A stretch of DNA of 64,000 nt from Martelella sp. AD-3 (GTDB lineage Bacteria > Pseudomonadota > Alphaproteobacteria > Rhizobiales > Rhizobiaceae): assembly GCF_001578105.1 (NCBI RefSeq), contig NZ_CP014275.1, positions 1,984,001 through 2,048,000 of the forward strand, written 5' to 3'. The translations under genes were made by a program, and so were the position numbers. Of this stretch, positions 9,340 through 17,492 are shown piece by piece. A model generated the notes under the pieces. That model made no database searches. It saw only the letters and a program-made list of their open reading frames with translations, and had not been told where the DNA came from. Numbering within the stretch: the first letter of the stretch is position 1; the number at the start of each line of letters is the position of its first letter.

Positions 9340-9603
9340 GTGTGTGGACGCCCCGGTAAATGCAAGCGAAATCTTACTTCGGTATAGGCATGTGGTCGGG
9401 TTCTGACGTGTGTCCGGCCTCGGAAAGCGACTTCAACACGTCGCGGGCCCTTATGGAATACGTGGATCAGATCCAACTCGGTTAGGCGTGCTCTGGGCAC
9501 TCATCGACCTAATGATTCTTCTGACCCTTTCTCTGACCGATTGCCCATAATCCTCCGTTAGACCTCACCACACTTCCGACGTCTCGCGGCCTCTGGGGGC
9601 TGC
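9340..9603 (-). ncRNA. Candidate seekRNA/bridge RNA region of the IS1111-type element
   Basis: The noncoding right end, downstream of the transposase gene. In IS1111-group elements the guide RNA is encoded at this end. No guide-target pairing was demonstrated by eye; the call is positional. Confidence 0.45.
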
Positions 9604-10629
9604 TTACGCAGCGCCAGGCGCCGGAGCACAGTAGACGCCGCCGCGAGCCATCAAAGCCCAAGCAGTCCGCGCCAATTTGTTCGCCAATGCAACGGCGATA
9701 AGCTTTGGCGGCTTCTTCGAAAGCATTCTTGCCAACCATGAACCCGCCGGTGCTCCGTATCGTCTTGCCCATCGGACAACTGCGGTTGCACCAAGGACAA
9801 GAAGACGGCGAAGATCGCGTTGGCCCATCTTTGAGACTTTGCCGAGGCGATCTTTGCCGCCAGAAGAGTTTTGTTTGGGGGTGAGCCCGATCCACGCCGC
9901 AAAATCGCGGCCCTTGGAAAATGTTCCGGCCGCCGGCGCCAGCGCCTCAAGAGCTGTGGCACAGATCGGGCCCACACCAGGAATGGTCATCAGTCGCGCA
10001 GCGACCTCATCTTGACGAGCACGTGCGCGCAGTTCCTTCTCCAGCACGGCAATCTGTTCCGAGAGATAGACCACCTGGTCCAGCAATCCGTTGCAGAGTA
10101 CACTTGCCATCTCGGGTAAATCGGTTTGCGCCGCGATCTTCTCGCGCAGGAGCGGAATGTGCTTAATACCCTGAGGTACAATCAACCCATACTCCATAAG
10201 GTGCCCGCGCAATGCGTTAATTGTTTGCGTGCGTTGTCGCACCAACAGGTCGCGGACCTTGAAAGCCATGGAGGAAGCCTGCTTCTCGGCACTTTTGACG
10301 CTCACGAACCGCATTGTCGGCCGCGCGGCAGCCTCTGCAATAGCTTCAGCGTCGGCGGCATCGTTCTTTTGGCGTTTAACAAACGGCTTCACGTAGGCAG
10401 GATTAATCAGCCTGATCTCATGCCCTAGCTTTCCGATCTCTCGTCCCCAATAGTGGGCGCTGGCGCAGGCTTCCATTGCTACGACGCAGATGGGCAGGTC
10501 GGCGAAGAACGCGAGCAATCTACCGCGGTTCAACTTCTTGCGCAGAACAACGTTTCCGTTGGGCCCCGCGCCATGTATCTGGAACACGTTCTTCGCCAAA
10601 TCTAGGCCGATGATGCTAATCTCATTCAT
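9604..10629 (-). CDS. IS110-family (IS1111 group) transposase
   Basis: A 341-residue recombinase. The DEDD domain begins IIGLDLAKNVFQIHG (Asp about residue 9) and has KNDAADAEAIAEAA near residue 90. The C-terminal Tnp_20 domain has MTIPGVGPICATALEALAPA and LTPKQNSSGGKDRLGK with the conserved serine. The start MNEISIIGLD at 10629 is preferred over an upstream in-frame codon (10704), which would lie at the element's end. A GAGGAGAACGTCC ribosome site precedes it. The frame is intact. Confidence 0.92.
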   Translation of the reverse strand: MNEISIIGLDLAKNVFQIHGAGPNGNVVLRKKLNRGRLLAFFADLPICVVAMEACASAHYWGREIGKLGHEIRLINPAYVKPFVKRQKNDAADAEAIAEAAARPTMRFVSVKSAEKQASSMAFKVRDLLVRQRTQTINALRGHLMEYGLIVPQGIKHIPLLREKIAAQTDLPEMASVLCNGLLDQVVYLSEQIAVLEKELRARARQDEVAARLMTIPGVGPICATALEALAPAAGTFSKGRDFAAWIGLTPKQNSSGGKDRLGKVSKMGQRDLRRLLVLGATAVVRWARRYGAPAGSWLARMLSKKPPKLIAVALANKLARTAWALMARGGVYCAPAPGAA

Positions 10630-11339
10630 GGACGTTCTCCTCGCAGGTTCTAAACACACCCGCATTCTCGCACAATTGATGCCGTCGGGGGGCGTCCACT
10701 CCACCGGTTATGCCGCCTACAACAAGCTCGCGAGAACTGACGGTGGCAATGATGGCGTCACATTGGCTGGTTGCTGGTCACACAGTCGGCGCAAGTTCTA
10801 TGAACTACATGTCGGGAAAAGCTCCGAGGTAGCAACGGCGACGGTCGAACGGATGGCAAAGCTCTGGCAGGTCGAGGAGGCCGCTCGAGGTCAAAGTCCC
10901 GACACCCGCGTCGCGGTGCGTCAGCAAACCTCCGCCGTAATTGTCTCTGAGCTCTTCGATCTCTGGAACAAGACTCTGCCACGCATCCCCGGAAAATCGA
11001 AGCTCGCCGAGGCGATCCGCTATGCGACCACGCGCCGCGCCATCTTTGAGCGCTTCCTGAGCGATGGCCGCATCGAGCTCGACTCCAACATCGTTGAACG
11101 GGCAATCCGGCCCTAGGCCATAACGCGAAAGAACGCGCTGTTTGCCGGCAGCGACGGCGGCGGAAAGAGTTGGGCAACGATCGCTACGCTGCTGCAGACG
11201 GCAAAAATGAACAATGTCGATCCGAATGCCTGGCTTACCCAGACCCTCGAGCGCATCGCCAACGGTTGGCCTAGCAGTGAAATCGACGCGCTTATGCCGT
11301 GGAATTACGACGCCTGAACGGCCTCGGCTTGCCGCTTAC

Positions 11340-11648
11340 GAAGCATGTTTGAACGGAGCGCTGGGAAGGGGGCGCAAAACTACCATATTTGCAGGCCCAA
11401 GCGGGCTTGCAAAGTCCCCGCCGGGACGGCGGTTGCAGTGACTTCGTTGATTAGGCTGAATACGGCAGCGCCGGATTCCGTTCCACATGTTGAAGCACTG
11501 GACCCGAAGATCATCATGAGGCTATGACCGCGAAAAGGACCATGACCCCGGCAAGGATGCAGCAGGCCATAGACAGCAACACGCAATTAAAGGGCCTAAT
11601 CACACATTGATTTATGGCCTCAAGCAGCCTGCTTTCCCAGAGCCATTA
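11340..11648. other. Unassigned stretch between the IS66 right end and the next gene
   Basis: About 310 bases with no recognisable gene. A 68-codon minus-strand frame (11380-11586) has no family resemblance I can name. No IS terminus other than that of IS66 was seen. Confidence 0.4.
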
Positions 11649-12617
11649 TCATTGCGAATTCGCCGGGCGTGATATGCCGCTGTCGGCAAGGGATGGCAGG
11701 GAGACTTCCGCTTCCAGCCCATAATGATTGGACCCCATATTATCCTCAATGCGATCAAGTCTCTCGATATAGGCCGGCGAGCGTACAAAGATATGATCGA
11801 TCGGGAGGCCGAGCGCCGGAGCGTTGACAGGCCAAGTTCGCGGTTCATCCCAGTACGAGCGAAGGCCCGTCTGCATCAGGAAAGACTGAATATCCGGTGA
11901 CAATAATGATGAATTGAAATCCCCTGCGACAATGATTGGACCCTCAATCTTCTTCAGCCGGGCTGCCGCACTTCTGAGTTCTTTACTTTGATGGACGTCG
12001 AAATAGGGTTTTGCAAGATGCATCGCCACAATCGTCAAAGGGGTACCATTGACGCTTATAGCCGCCTGGAAAAATCGATTATGGTAAAGCCTGCCCATGC
12101 TTCCGAACTGTGCTCTATCGAGCGGAAATTTAGACATAACCATCATGTCGCAGGCGGAGACAAGCACGCCACATCCGGCCCTATAGGGATAAACCTTGGA
12201 AAGGGCGGAGAGTTCGTCGGCAAGCGGCCTGGATTCGAGAGTATAGATGATATCTGCGTCCGCCTCTTCGAGCCAACGGGCAATCTCTGCGCCGTTTCGA
12301 TTGGTACGCAGAATATTGAACTCGATCACTTTGAGCCTCCGCCTGTCCTGCTCCGCCATAATTGTTGATTGAGATGTTCTCTCGTTCAGGTGCCAGACCC
12401 ACAGGCACATCATCACCGACGCCGCCAGAGGCAAAGCCAGCCACGCGGACCTGGCGAGAAAAAGGAGGGAGAGCGAGAATAACAGCGCAGCTGCCGCGAG
12501 ATGAGCTCGTATGCCGCCCAAAAAAGCTGCAGGCCAATTATCCGCTAACGAGGGAAGCAAACCCAGAAGAAGGGCTAAAATCGCGCACACTCCGATCAAG
12601 GTCGAAAGCAAAGTCAT
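11649..12617 (-). CDS. Membrane-anchored endonuclease/exonuclease/phosphatase-family protein
   Basis: The N-terminal third has three hydrophobic segments (TLLSTLIGVCAILALLLGLL, a second around ALLFSLSLLFL, a third around LPLAASVMMCLWVW). A C-terminal EEP (exonuclease-endonuclease-phosphatase) domain follows. Its motifs are VIEFNILRTN (metal-binding Asn), DIIYTLESRP (Glu), IVAGDFNSS (catalytic Asp and Asn), LPIDHIFVR (Asp-His) and SNHYGLEAEV (the last His). All are conserved, so the enzyme looks active, probably cleaving a phosphodiester in the periplasm or at the membrane; the substrate is unknown. The ATG at 12617 has GGGAA five bases upstream. An ATG six bases earlier and a TTG at 12725 are alternatives. 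It lies inside the IS-rich island with degenerate IS copies on both sides. Confidence 0.8.
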   Translation of the reverse strand: MTLLSTLIGVCAILALLLGLLPSLADNWPAAFLGGIRAHLAAAALLFSLSLLFLARSAWLALPLAASVMMCLWVWHLNERTSQSTIMAEQDRRRLKVIEFNILRTNRNGAEIARWLEEADADIIYTLESRPLADELSALSKVYPYRAGCGVLVSACDMMVMSKFPLDRAQFGSMGRLYHNRFFQAAISVNGTPLTIVAMHLAKPYFDVHQSKELRSAAARLKKIEGPIIVAGDFNSSLLSPDIQSFLMQTGLRSYWDEPRTWPVNAPALGLPIDHIFVRSPAYIERLDRIEDNMGSNHYGLEAEVSLPSLADSGISRPANSQ

Positions 12618-12886
12618 AATCATTCCCGGAAAGGGCCTGCGCCATGTCTCGCTGTCCGCTTTGCTGCAATGAAAAACGGGTGTCTGCTTAGGCGTTCGAA
12701 AAAAATATTCAAAAATGGTATTCAACTATCGCATTGAAAATATGGCATCGACTTGAGTTGGTAAAGTTACAAAGCACCATATCATGCCGTTGGCCTGCCC
12801 TATTCAGAAAAACGCATGAAGCAAAGCTAAGTGGAAGAAATGAGGTTGAGGTGGCTCGGTTTGTTTGAACAGTGGAATGCGTGTTC

Positions 12887-13116
12887 TTAAGTGGTTTCCG
12901 GCCTCGTGTATGCTGCCTTTGATATCGCGGGCAGCGCGTTGAAGTAAGCCTGATCGGGTGTCTCTCGGTCCAGCGATGAATGCGGACGGCGGCTGTTGTA
13001 GAACGTCAGATATCGCCCGATCCCGGCTCGGGCTTCTGCGACCGTCTTGTAGGCGTGACGATAAACCTCTTCATATTTGATCGATCGCCACAGCCGCTCG
13101 ACGAAGACGTTGTCGC
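12887..13116 (-). pseudogene. IS3-family transposase OrfB, C-terminal remnant
   Basis: The minus strand encodes DNVFVERLWRSIKYEEVY and then the signature FYNSRRPHSSLDRETPDQAY to a TAA stop at 12887. This is the final 75 or so residues of an IS3-family DDE integrase, including the catalytic Glu. Homology stops abruptly at about 13116, where an IS5 fragment of opposite orientation begins. No terminal repeat was located. Confidence 0.85.
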
Positions 13117-13467
13117 ATGATGGCGCTCATCTCAGAAATGTCGTGCGCAAGGACAAAACGGCGGTCCGCCAGCGCTTATATTTCGAAGAAGAACGAAGCC
13201 TTTATTACCGGCAACGGCCTGAAATCTGATATCCATCAGTGCAAACTAAAAGTCAGACCCACGCCGGAAGCGATGTCGCGGGCAAATGGGCGACGATCAA
13301 AGCTCAGGTCCGCCTTCGAGCATGTGTTCGCCAGGCAGAAGGACAAAATGAGGCTCTTCATCCAAACCATCGGCGTCCACAGGGCGAAGGTGAAGATCGG
13401 CATGGCCAATATCGTCAACAACATGCTTCGCTACGCCTTCCATGAAGGGAAATGCGCGAACGCCTGA
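13117..13467 (+). pseudogene. IS5-family transposase, C-terminal remnant
   Basis: A 116-codon frame. From about codon 17 it reads as the end of an IS5-family transposase: AYISKKNEAFITGNGLKSDI, PEAMSRANGRRSKLRSAFEH, VFARQKDKMRLFIQTIG and KVKIGMANIVNNMLR. The catalytic Glu of the DDE triad sits in the FEHVFARQ segment. The N-terminal two thirds are missing. It abuts the IS3 remnant, so one element or a deletion cut the other. Confidence 0.82.
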
Positions 13468-13848
13468 CGACAAAGCCCGGAAAACGGGCCGAGACGCAGA
13501 AATCCACGACACCGAAATGCACGAAAAAATGCCCCGCCCTCGTAAACTCCGCCTGCCAAAGCCTCGGAGCAGGGTAGATCGAGGTGTCCAATTGGCACAG
13601 CGATGGCTGTTATGTGGCAAATGATTGCACCAAAGGGCTTCGATTATAGTGGCTGCATTCTGCTTATCCGTTCATGGGGCACGCTTCTGCTAAGCCCTTG
13701 AAAAGGCTAAGCTCGACATTCGCCCTTGTGGTCCAGTCCTGCGACTGAAAAAACTGACGAAATCGTCCCTGTACGTCTCGTCTCGACCGCACCATTCTCA
13801 GAATAAAGTACAACCACATCAGTTGGTCATGTGCAGACGTGTACCACG
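13468..13848. other. Unassigned stretch downstream of the IS5 remnant
   Basis: About 380 bases without a recognisable gene. A 64-codon minus-strand frame (13664-13858) has no identifiable relatives. The first 150 bases are probably the noncoding end of the IS5 copy, but no terminal repeat could be fixed. Confidence 0.35.
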
Positions 13849-14090
13849 TCAGGACCATGCCTGGGGCGCTTTGCTTCTTTGCATAGCGTTGACGGCGCGT
13901 TTCCGGCGTTCGACGCGGCGGGTGTAGACCTCGCTTGTCTTTGCCTCGGAATGGCCGAGGATAGCCATCATCTCATACTGGCCGCAGCCCGGTCCGGCGG
14001 GGCCCTTTCTGACGCCTTGAGCCGAGAGATGCGCCGGACCGGCCTCGACGCACCGCTGCCGAGATCCCTGCCGGCGAAACGGACGCGGTG
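13849..14090 (-). pseudogene. Tyrosine recombinase (phage-type integrase) C-terminal remnant
   Basis: The minus strand encodes HLSAQGVRKG (the conserved Arg), then after a shortened spacer MMAILGHSEAKTSEVYTRR, containing the LGH box and the catalytic Tyr, and a basic tail VERRKRAVNAMQ. Between the Arg motif and the Tyr box about six residues are missing relative to the family. Upstream similarity shifts into other frames, so the copy is broken. It may be what is left of a mobile or genomic island integrase. Confidence 0.7.
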
Positions 14091-14361
14091 ATCGGTGGGC
14101 GGCAGATAGCGCTTTCGAATCTGCCGGTCTGCTCCGCCGCTGCGGGAGCGCCTTCCGGAAATTCTCCCGGCTGAAAGCGAAGCGCGGCGCGCCCAGCAAT
14201 TCTGCCGTCTTGATGGGCGGATGTCCCCGCGAGTTGTCGATGCCTTCCTGCCCAAAACTGAGGAAGGAAGGCGCGCATGCGCAAATCGAATTTCAGCGAC
14301 GATTGGAAGCAGACAATCGGCAACGCGCGGAATGCGAAAGGTTTTCTTCTCCGGAAGGGAC
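14091..14361. other. Short unassigned stretch between the integrase remnant and the AraC-family gene
   Basis: Probably degraded integrase sequence. A plus-strand ATG at 14277 has a strong AGGAAGGAAGG site and opens 54 codons (MRKSNFSDDWKQTIG...). The frame overlaps the end of the AraC gene antisense and has no family resemblance, so it was not called. Confidence 0.3.
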
Positions 14362-15396
14362 TTACGAATGATGCTCTGCTGTCCCGTGTGGCCGGTTGCT
14401 TGTCCGGAACTCCCGCGGCCCGTAGCCGGTTACCTTTCTGAAAGCGCGCGCGAAATTGGCGGGGGAGGAATATCCCATCTCAGCCGAAACCGAGGTGATC
14501 GTTCCGTTGGTATGCCGAAGCAGTTCGATCGCCCTCTGGATCCTGATCGCATTCGCCATGCTGCGAAAATCGGTACCGGTTCGGTTCAGTTCGCGTTGCA
14601 GTGTCCGGATGCTGATGTCCATCGCGCGCGCCGTGCTCTCCAACGAGATGCTGCCGGCGCGGACCTGCGTGCGAATCTGTTCGACAACCACGTTGAGCAT
14701 GTCGCGCGGTGCGCCGCCCCGTCTTGCTCTCATGACATCCTCGATGGTGACAATCGATCTTGCATCGCGGCGCGGGTTTGCTGCGAGATGATGGCGCTCG
14801 ATCACAACCGTCACCACCGGCGCGCCAAAGACGACAGGGCACTGGAACACCGTTTCGAGCGCTGCTGTCTGGCGGGGCTTGGCGATGTCGAGTTCCACCC
14901 GCAACGGGGTCCAGTAGGCGGGCAGATAAGCTCTCATCACGCTGAGAAGCACGCCGGCCGCCGCAACCGCGATCGCGTCGTAGCCCTCACAGCCGGCAAG
15001 GGCGAATGCATAGCTGTATCGCACTTCGTTGCCGACGATAGCGACCGACATCCCATCGCCCGTACTGTGATAGGGCAGTGCGGAGATCGCCCGCTCGATG
15101 GCAAGGCCCAGCGTTTCCGCGCCAAGCAGGTAGCGACCATAGCTGCCGTAATTGGCGGCATTCATCGCGGGCACCATCAGGATGCCGATATTGGGTTCGC
15201 CCGCCGCTCTTGCCGCGGCGTTCAGAAACGAGACCACCGCCGCATGCGGAATGAAACAGTTCTGATCTTCAAGAAGTTCGAGATCGAAGCCCGCGGCGCG
15301 ATTGGCCCGCCGCAACGCCCGCTCTCCCAGCTCCTGACGGACAAAGTAGGGTACGCCATGCAGTATGCGGCTGGAAATGACGGGTATTTCAGTCAT
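14362..15396 (-). CDS. AraC-family transcriptional regulator
   Basis: A 344-residue regulator. Residues of about 20-210 resemble the arabinose-binding-type sensor domain found in OruR-like AraC proteins (for example MSVAIVGNEVRYSYAFALAG). The C-terminal 100 residues form two helix-turn-helix units: SLESTARAMDISIRTLQREL and GTITSVSAEMGYSSPANFAR, followed by AFRKVTGYGPREFR. It is encoded divergently from the DUF1254/DUF1214 genes that begin about 490 bases away. Regulation of those genes is a reasonable inference from position only. The ligand is unknown. Confidence 0.88.
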   Translation of the reverse strand: MTEIPVISSRILHGVPYFVRQELGERALRRANRAAGFDLELLEDQNCFIPHAAVVSFLNAAARAAGEPNIGILMVPAMNAANYGSYGRYLLGAETLGLAIERAISALPYHSTGDGMSVAIVGNEVRYSYAFALAGCEGYDAIAVAAAGVLLSVMRAYLPAYWTPLRVELDIAKPRQTAALETVFQCPVVFGAPVVTVVIERHHLAANPRRDARSIVTIEDVMRARRGGAPRDMLNVVVEQIRTQVRAGSISLESTARAMDISIRTLQRELNRTGTDFRSMANAIRIQRAIELLRHTNGTITSVSAEMGYSSPANFARAFRKVTGYGPREFRTSNRPHGTAEHHS

Positions 15397-15885
15397 ATCT
15401 GCAAATCCTACGTCGGAGCCGGGTTTGGCGCAAAATGAGTGGTTGCGAATTTCTTTCGTTGCTACGCATTGTCTTGTGGATGTCCAGGAGAAGCGAAGTC
15501 TCCTTCAGGGGCATGCGCACAGATATGACCTTAGTCGCGTAAGCCATAGGCCATCGACACGTGAATATCAGGCGAGCCGATCAGTCGTCGCCCGTCATGT
15601 TTTAATGGTCGTGCCTTTCACGCAAATGACAGATCTGGATACAGTTGAGATTCTTCTCCCTCAAGTAAAGGGAGAATATTTCGTCTTGCCTGTATCCCCA
15701 AGCATTTTCAGCCGCCATCGCCCGTCCTGATGGGCCGGCAGCCATGCGCGGTGGCGAGGCTTGTGGAGCGCGTTCTCTAAAAAGTGGATGCCGGGTCTCG
15801 ATCCGGGAGTGCAGCAAAACAAAGAGAAAGAGCATCGCCGGTGGTCCAATTCTTCACCGTAAATGCTCCATGGAAGGATTGAGCT
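15397..15885. other. Divergent intergenic region upstream of the DUF1254/DUF1214 genes
   Basis: About 490 bases with no supported gene. Overlapping short frames exist on both strands, but none has a ribosome site or family similarity. It should contain the promoters of the AraC-family gene and of the gene at 15886. Confidence 0.4.
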
Positions 15886-17322
15886 ATGATGATGCAAACT
15901 GGCAGGCTTGCCGGCAAGGTGATGCTGGGTCTGGCGGGGTCTCTCGTCGCATTTTCTGTGCAGACGGCCAATGCAGAAGACTGGCCAAGCATTGTCGAGG
16001 CGAAACAGATCGCCGAGGAGGGCTACGTCTACGGGCTGCCGATCGTGATGAATTACGCGATCATGTACGACTATGCGGTCGATCGCGACTCAGATCAGTT
16101 CAAGGCCCCCTTCAACGAGATCAAGAACGAGGCGCGGGTCTACACCTACAAGGACACGACGATCATCAGTCCGAACAGCGATACGCCCTACTCGGTTGCG
16201 TCTCTCGATCTGCGGGCGGAACCGGTCGTGCTGTCGGTCCCGGCGGTCGACAAGCGCTACTACTCGGTGCAGCTGGTCGATGGCAATACCTATAATTTCG
16301 GCTACATCGGCAGCCGCGCGACAGGCAGCGACGCCGGCGACTACATGATCGCCGGGCCGGACTGGAGCGGCAAGACGCCGGAGGGCATCAAGAAGGTGTT
16401 CCGCGCGTCCACGCAGTTTTCGCTGGCTATCTATCGCACGCAGCTCTTCGGCCCCGATGACATGCCCAATGTCGAAAAGGTCCAGGCCGGCTACAAGGTG
16501 CAGACGCTTTCCGCCTACGCCGGCGAACCCGCCCCGGCGGCTGCCCCGGCCGCCGATTTCCCGAAGGTCGACAAGGACCTCGTCAAGACCAATTTCTTCG
16601 AGTATCTGGACTTCGCCCTTCAGTTCGCCCCTGCGTCTTCCGCCGAAACCGAGATCCGCGCCAAGCTTGCCAAGATCGGCGTCGGCCCGGGCAAGTCGTT
16701 CCAGTTCAAGGACATGCCGCTTGAGCACCGGCTCGAAGTCGCGCTCGGCATGCGTGACGGTGACGAGAAGGTGAAGGCGTACCTCGCCGACAAGCTGTAC
16801 AAGGCGAATGGGTGGTCGATAAGCGATCTTTGGGGCGATGCCGCGTTCGTCGACGGCGACTGGATCAAACGCGCGGCGGGCGCGTCCGCCGGCATCTATG
16901 GCAATGATGCCGCCGAAGCGGTCTACATCCTGGGCAGGAACCTCGCCAATGGCGACCTGCTCGATGGCAGCAAGCAAAGCTACACGCTGACGTTTCCGGC
17001 AGGAGAACTGCCGCCGGTCGAGGCGTTCTGGTCGATCACCATGTACGACGGCAAGACGCAGTTGCTGATCGAGAATCCGATCAGCCGTTACCTGATCAAT
17101 TCGCCGATGCTGCCGGAACTGAAGAAGAATGCGGACGGTTCGCTGACGCTCTACATTCAGAAGGACACCCCTGGCGCGGAGAAGGAATCGAACTGGCTTC
17201 CGGCGCCGGACGGGCCGATCTATCTGGCGATGCGCATGTATTGGCCGAAGACCGGAAAACCCTCCGTCTTGCCGGTCGGGCAGGGTACCTGGCAGCCTCC
17301 GGCCCTCGAAACGGCGAAATAG
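15886..17322 (+). CDS. Exported DUF1254/DUF1214 protein (first of a tandem pair)
   Basis: 478 residues with a signal peptide (basic start, hydrophobic VMLGLAGSLVAFSV, cleavage near TANA-ED). The DUF1254 domain covers roughly residues 50-180 (EEGYVYGLPIVMNY, then ISPNSDTPYSVASLDLRAEP, and YYSVQLVDGNTYNFGYIGSR). The DUF1214 domain is near the C terminus (PPVEAFWSITMYDGKTQLLI, then ISRYLINSPML and SNWLPAPDGPIYLAMRMYWP). Proteins of this pair are periplasmic and of unknown function. The AAGGATTGAGCT ribosome site supports the first of three consecutive ATGs. The next gene encodes a second member 170 bases downstream. Confidence 0.9.
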   Translation: MMMQTGRLAGKVMLGLAGSLVAFSVQTANAEDWPSIVEAKQIAEEGYVYGLPIVMNYAIMYDYAVDRDSDQFKAPFNEIKNEARVYTYKDTTIISPNSDTPYSVASLDLRAEPVVLSVPAVDKRYYSVQLVDGNTYNFGYIGSRATGSDAGDYMIAGPDWSGKTPEGIKKVFRASTQFSLAIYRTQLFGPDDMPNVEKVQAGYKVQTLSAYAGEPAPAAAPAADFPKVDKDLVKTNFFEYLDFALQFAPASSAETEIRAKLAKIGVGPGKSFQFKDMPLEHRLEVALGMRDGDEKVKAYLADKLYKANGWSISDLWGDAAFVDGDWIKRAAGASAGIYGNDAAEAVYILGRNLANGDLLDGSKQSYTLTFPAGELPPVEAFWSITMYDGKTQLLIENPISRYLINSPMLPELKKNADGSLTLYIQKDTPGAEKESNWLPAPDGPIYLAMRMYWPKTGKPSVLPVGQGTWQPPALETAK

Positions 17323-17332
17323 GCAGACGACC

Positions 17333-17357
17333 TCGCGCCGCTCATGTGGCGGCGCGA
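17333..17357. terminator. Hairpin between the two DUF1254/DUF1214 genes
   Basis: A perfect nine-base stem (TCGCGCCGC with GCGGCGCGA) and a seven-base loop start ten bases after the stop codon. No T-run follows, so it may be an mRNA-stabilising structure or a factor-dependent terminator. Confidence 0.45.
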
Positions 17358-17492
17358 CAGCCGGCGAGGACCGGGCCCGGCGCTCCCGTCCGGTCTTCGA
17401 CGCGCAATGCCATCAAACCTTTCGGGAATGATGTTTCCGGATTGCGCAAGCGGCTTCAGGCGGAATGATGCCCACGTGGAGGAAAGAGAACA

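Larger units (their letters stand above)
9340..10705 (-). mobile_element. IS1111-type (IS110-family) element inserted in the IS66 transposase gene
   Basis: About 1,366 bases. Subterminal inverted repeats TGGACGCCCC occur a few bases inside each end (near 9345-9354 and, inverted, near 10690-10699), the hallmark of the IS1111 subgroup. The IS66 reading frame (LQVD / GYAAYN) is restored by its removal. The transposase gene is on the minus strand. The long noncoding end (about 264 bases) lies downstream of it, opposite in polarity to the element at 5930-7537. Confidence 0.87.
9229..11317 (+). pseudogene. IS66-family transposase (TnpC) remnant, interrupted and with a premature stop
   Basis: Two in-frame pieces flank the IS1111-type insertion. 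9229-9339 encodes PFGGSGPPMVAYRFEDSR and onward to LQVD. 10706 onward encodes GYAAYNKLARTDGG, then the conserved C-terminal catalytic part ending RIELDSNIVERAIRP. A TAG stop at 11114-11116 interrupts this. The same frame then continues as AITRKNALFAGSDGGGKSW to a natural TGA at 11315. N-terminal residues are lost at the IS21 junction. The gene is dead three ways: truncation, insertion and nonsense codon. Confidence 0.9.
9228..11339 (+). mobile_element. Truncated IS66-family element, interrupted by an IS1111-type element
   Basis: Only the 3' part of the IS66 transposase gene remains, plus the right end. The left end, any tnpA/tnpB and the tnpC front are missing, replaced by the IS21 element. 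The sequence CCGCTTAC at 11332-11339 matches the typical IS66 terminus (GTAAGCGG read inward). An IS1111-type element occupies 9340-10705. Confidence 0.75.

Noticed and set aside
7274..9603. Direct guide-target pairing for the two IS110-family elements
   Set aside because: Short matches of four or five bases between the noncoding ends and flanks were seen, but they are no better than chance by eye.
14277..14441. 54-codon plus-strand frame with a strong ribosome-site-like AGGAAGGAAGG
   Set aside because: Overlaps the AraC-family gene antisense and has no recognisable relatives; kept only as a note.
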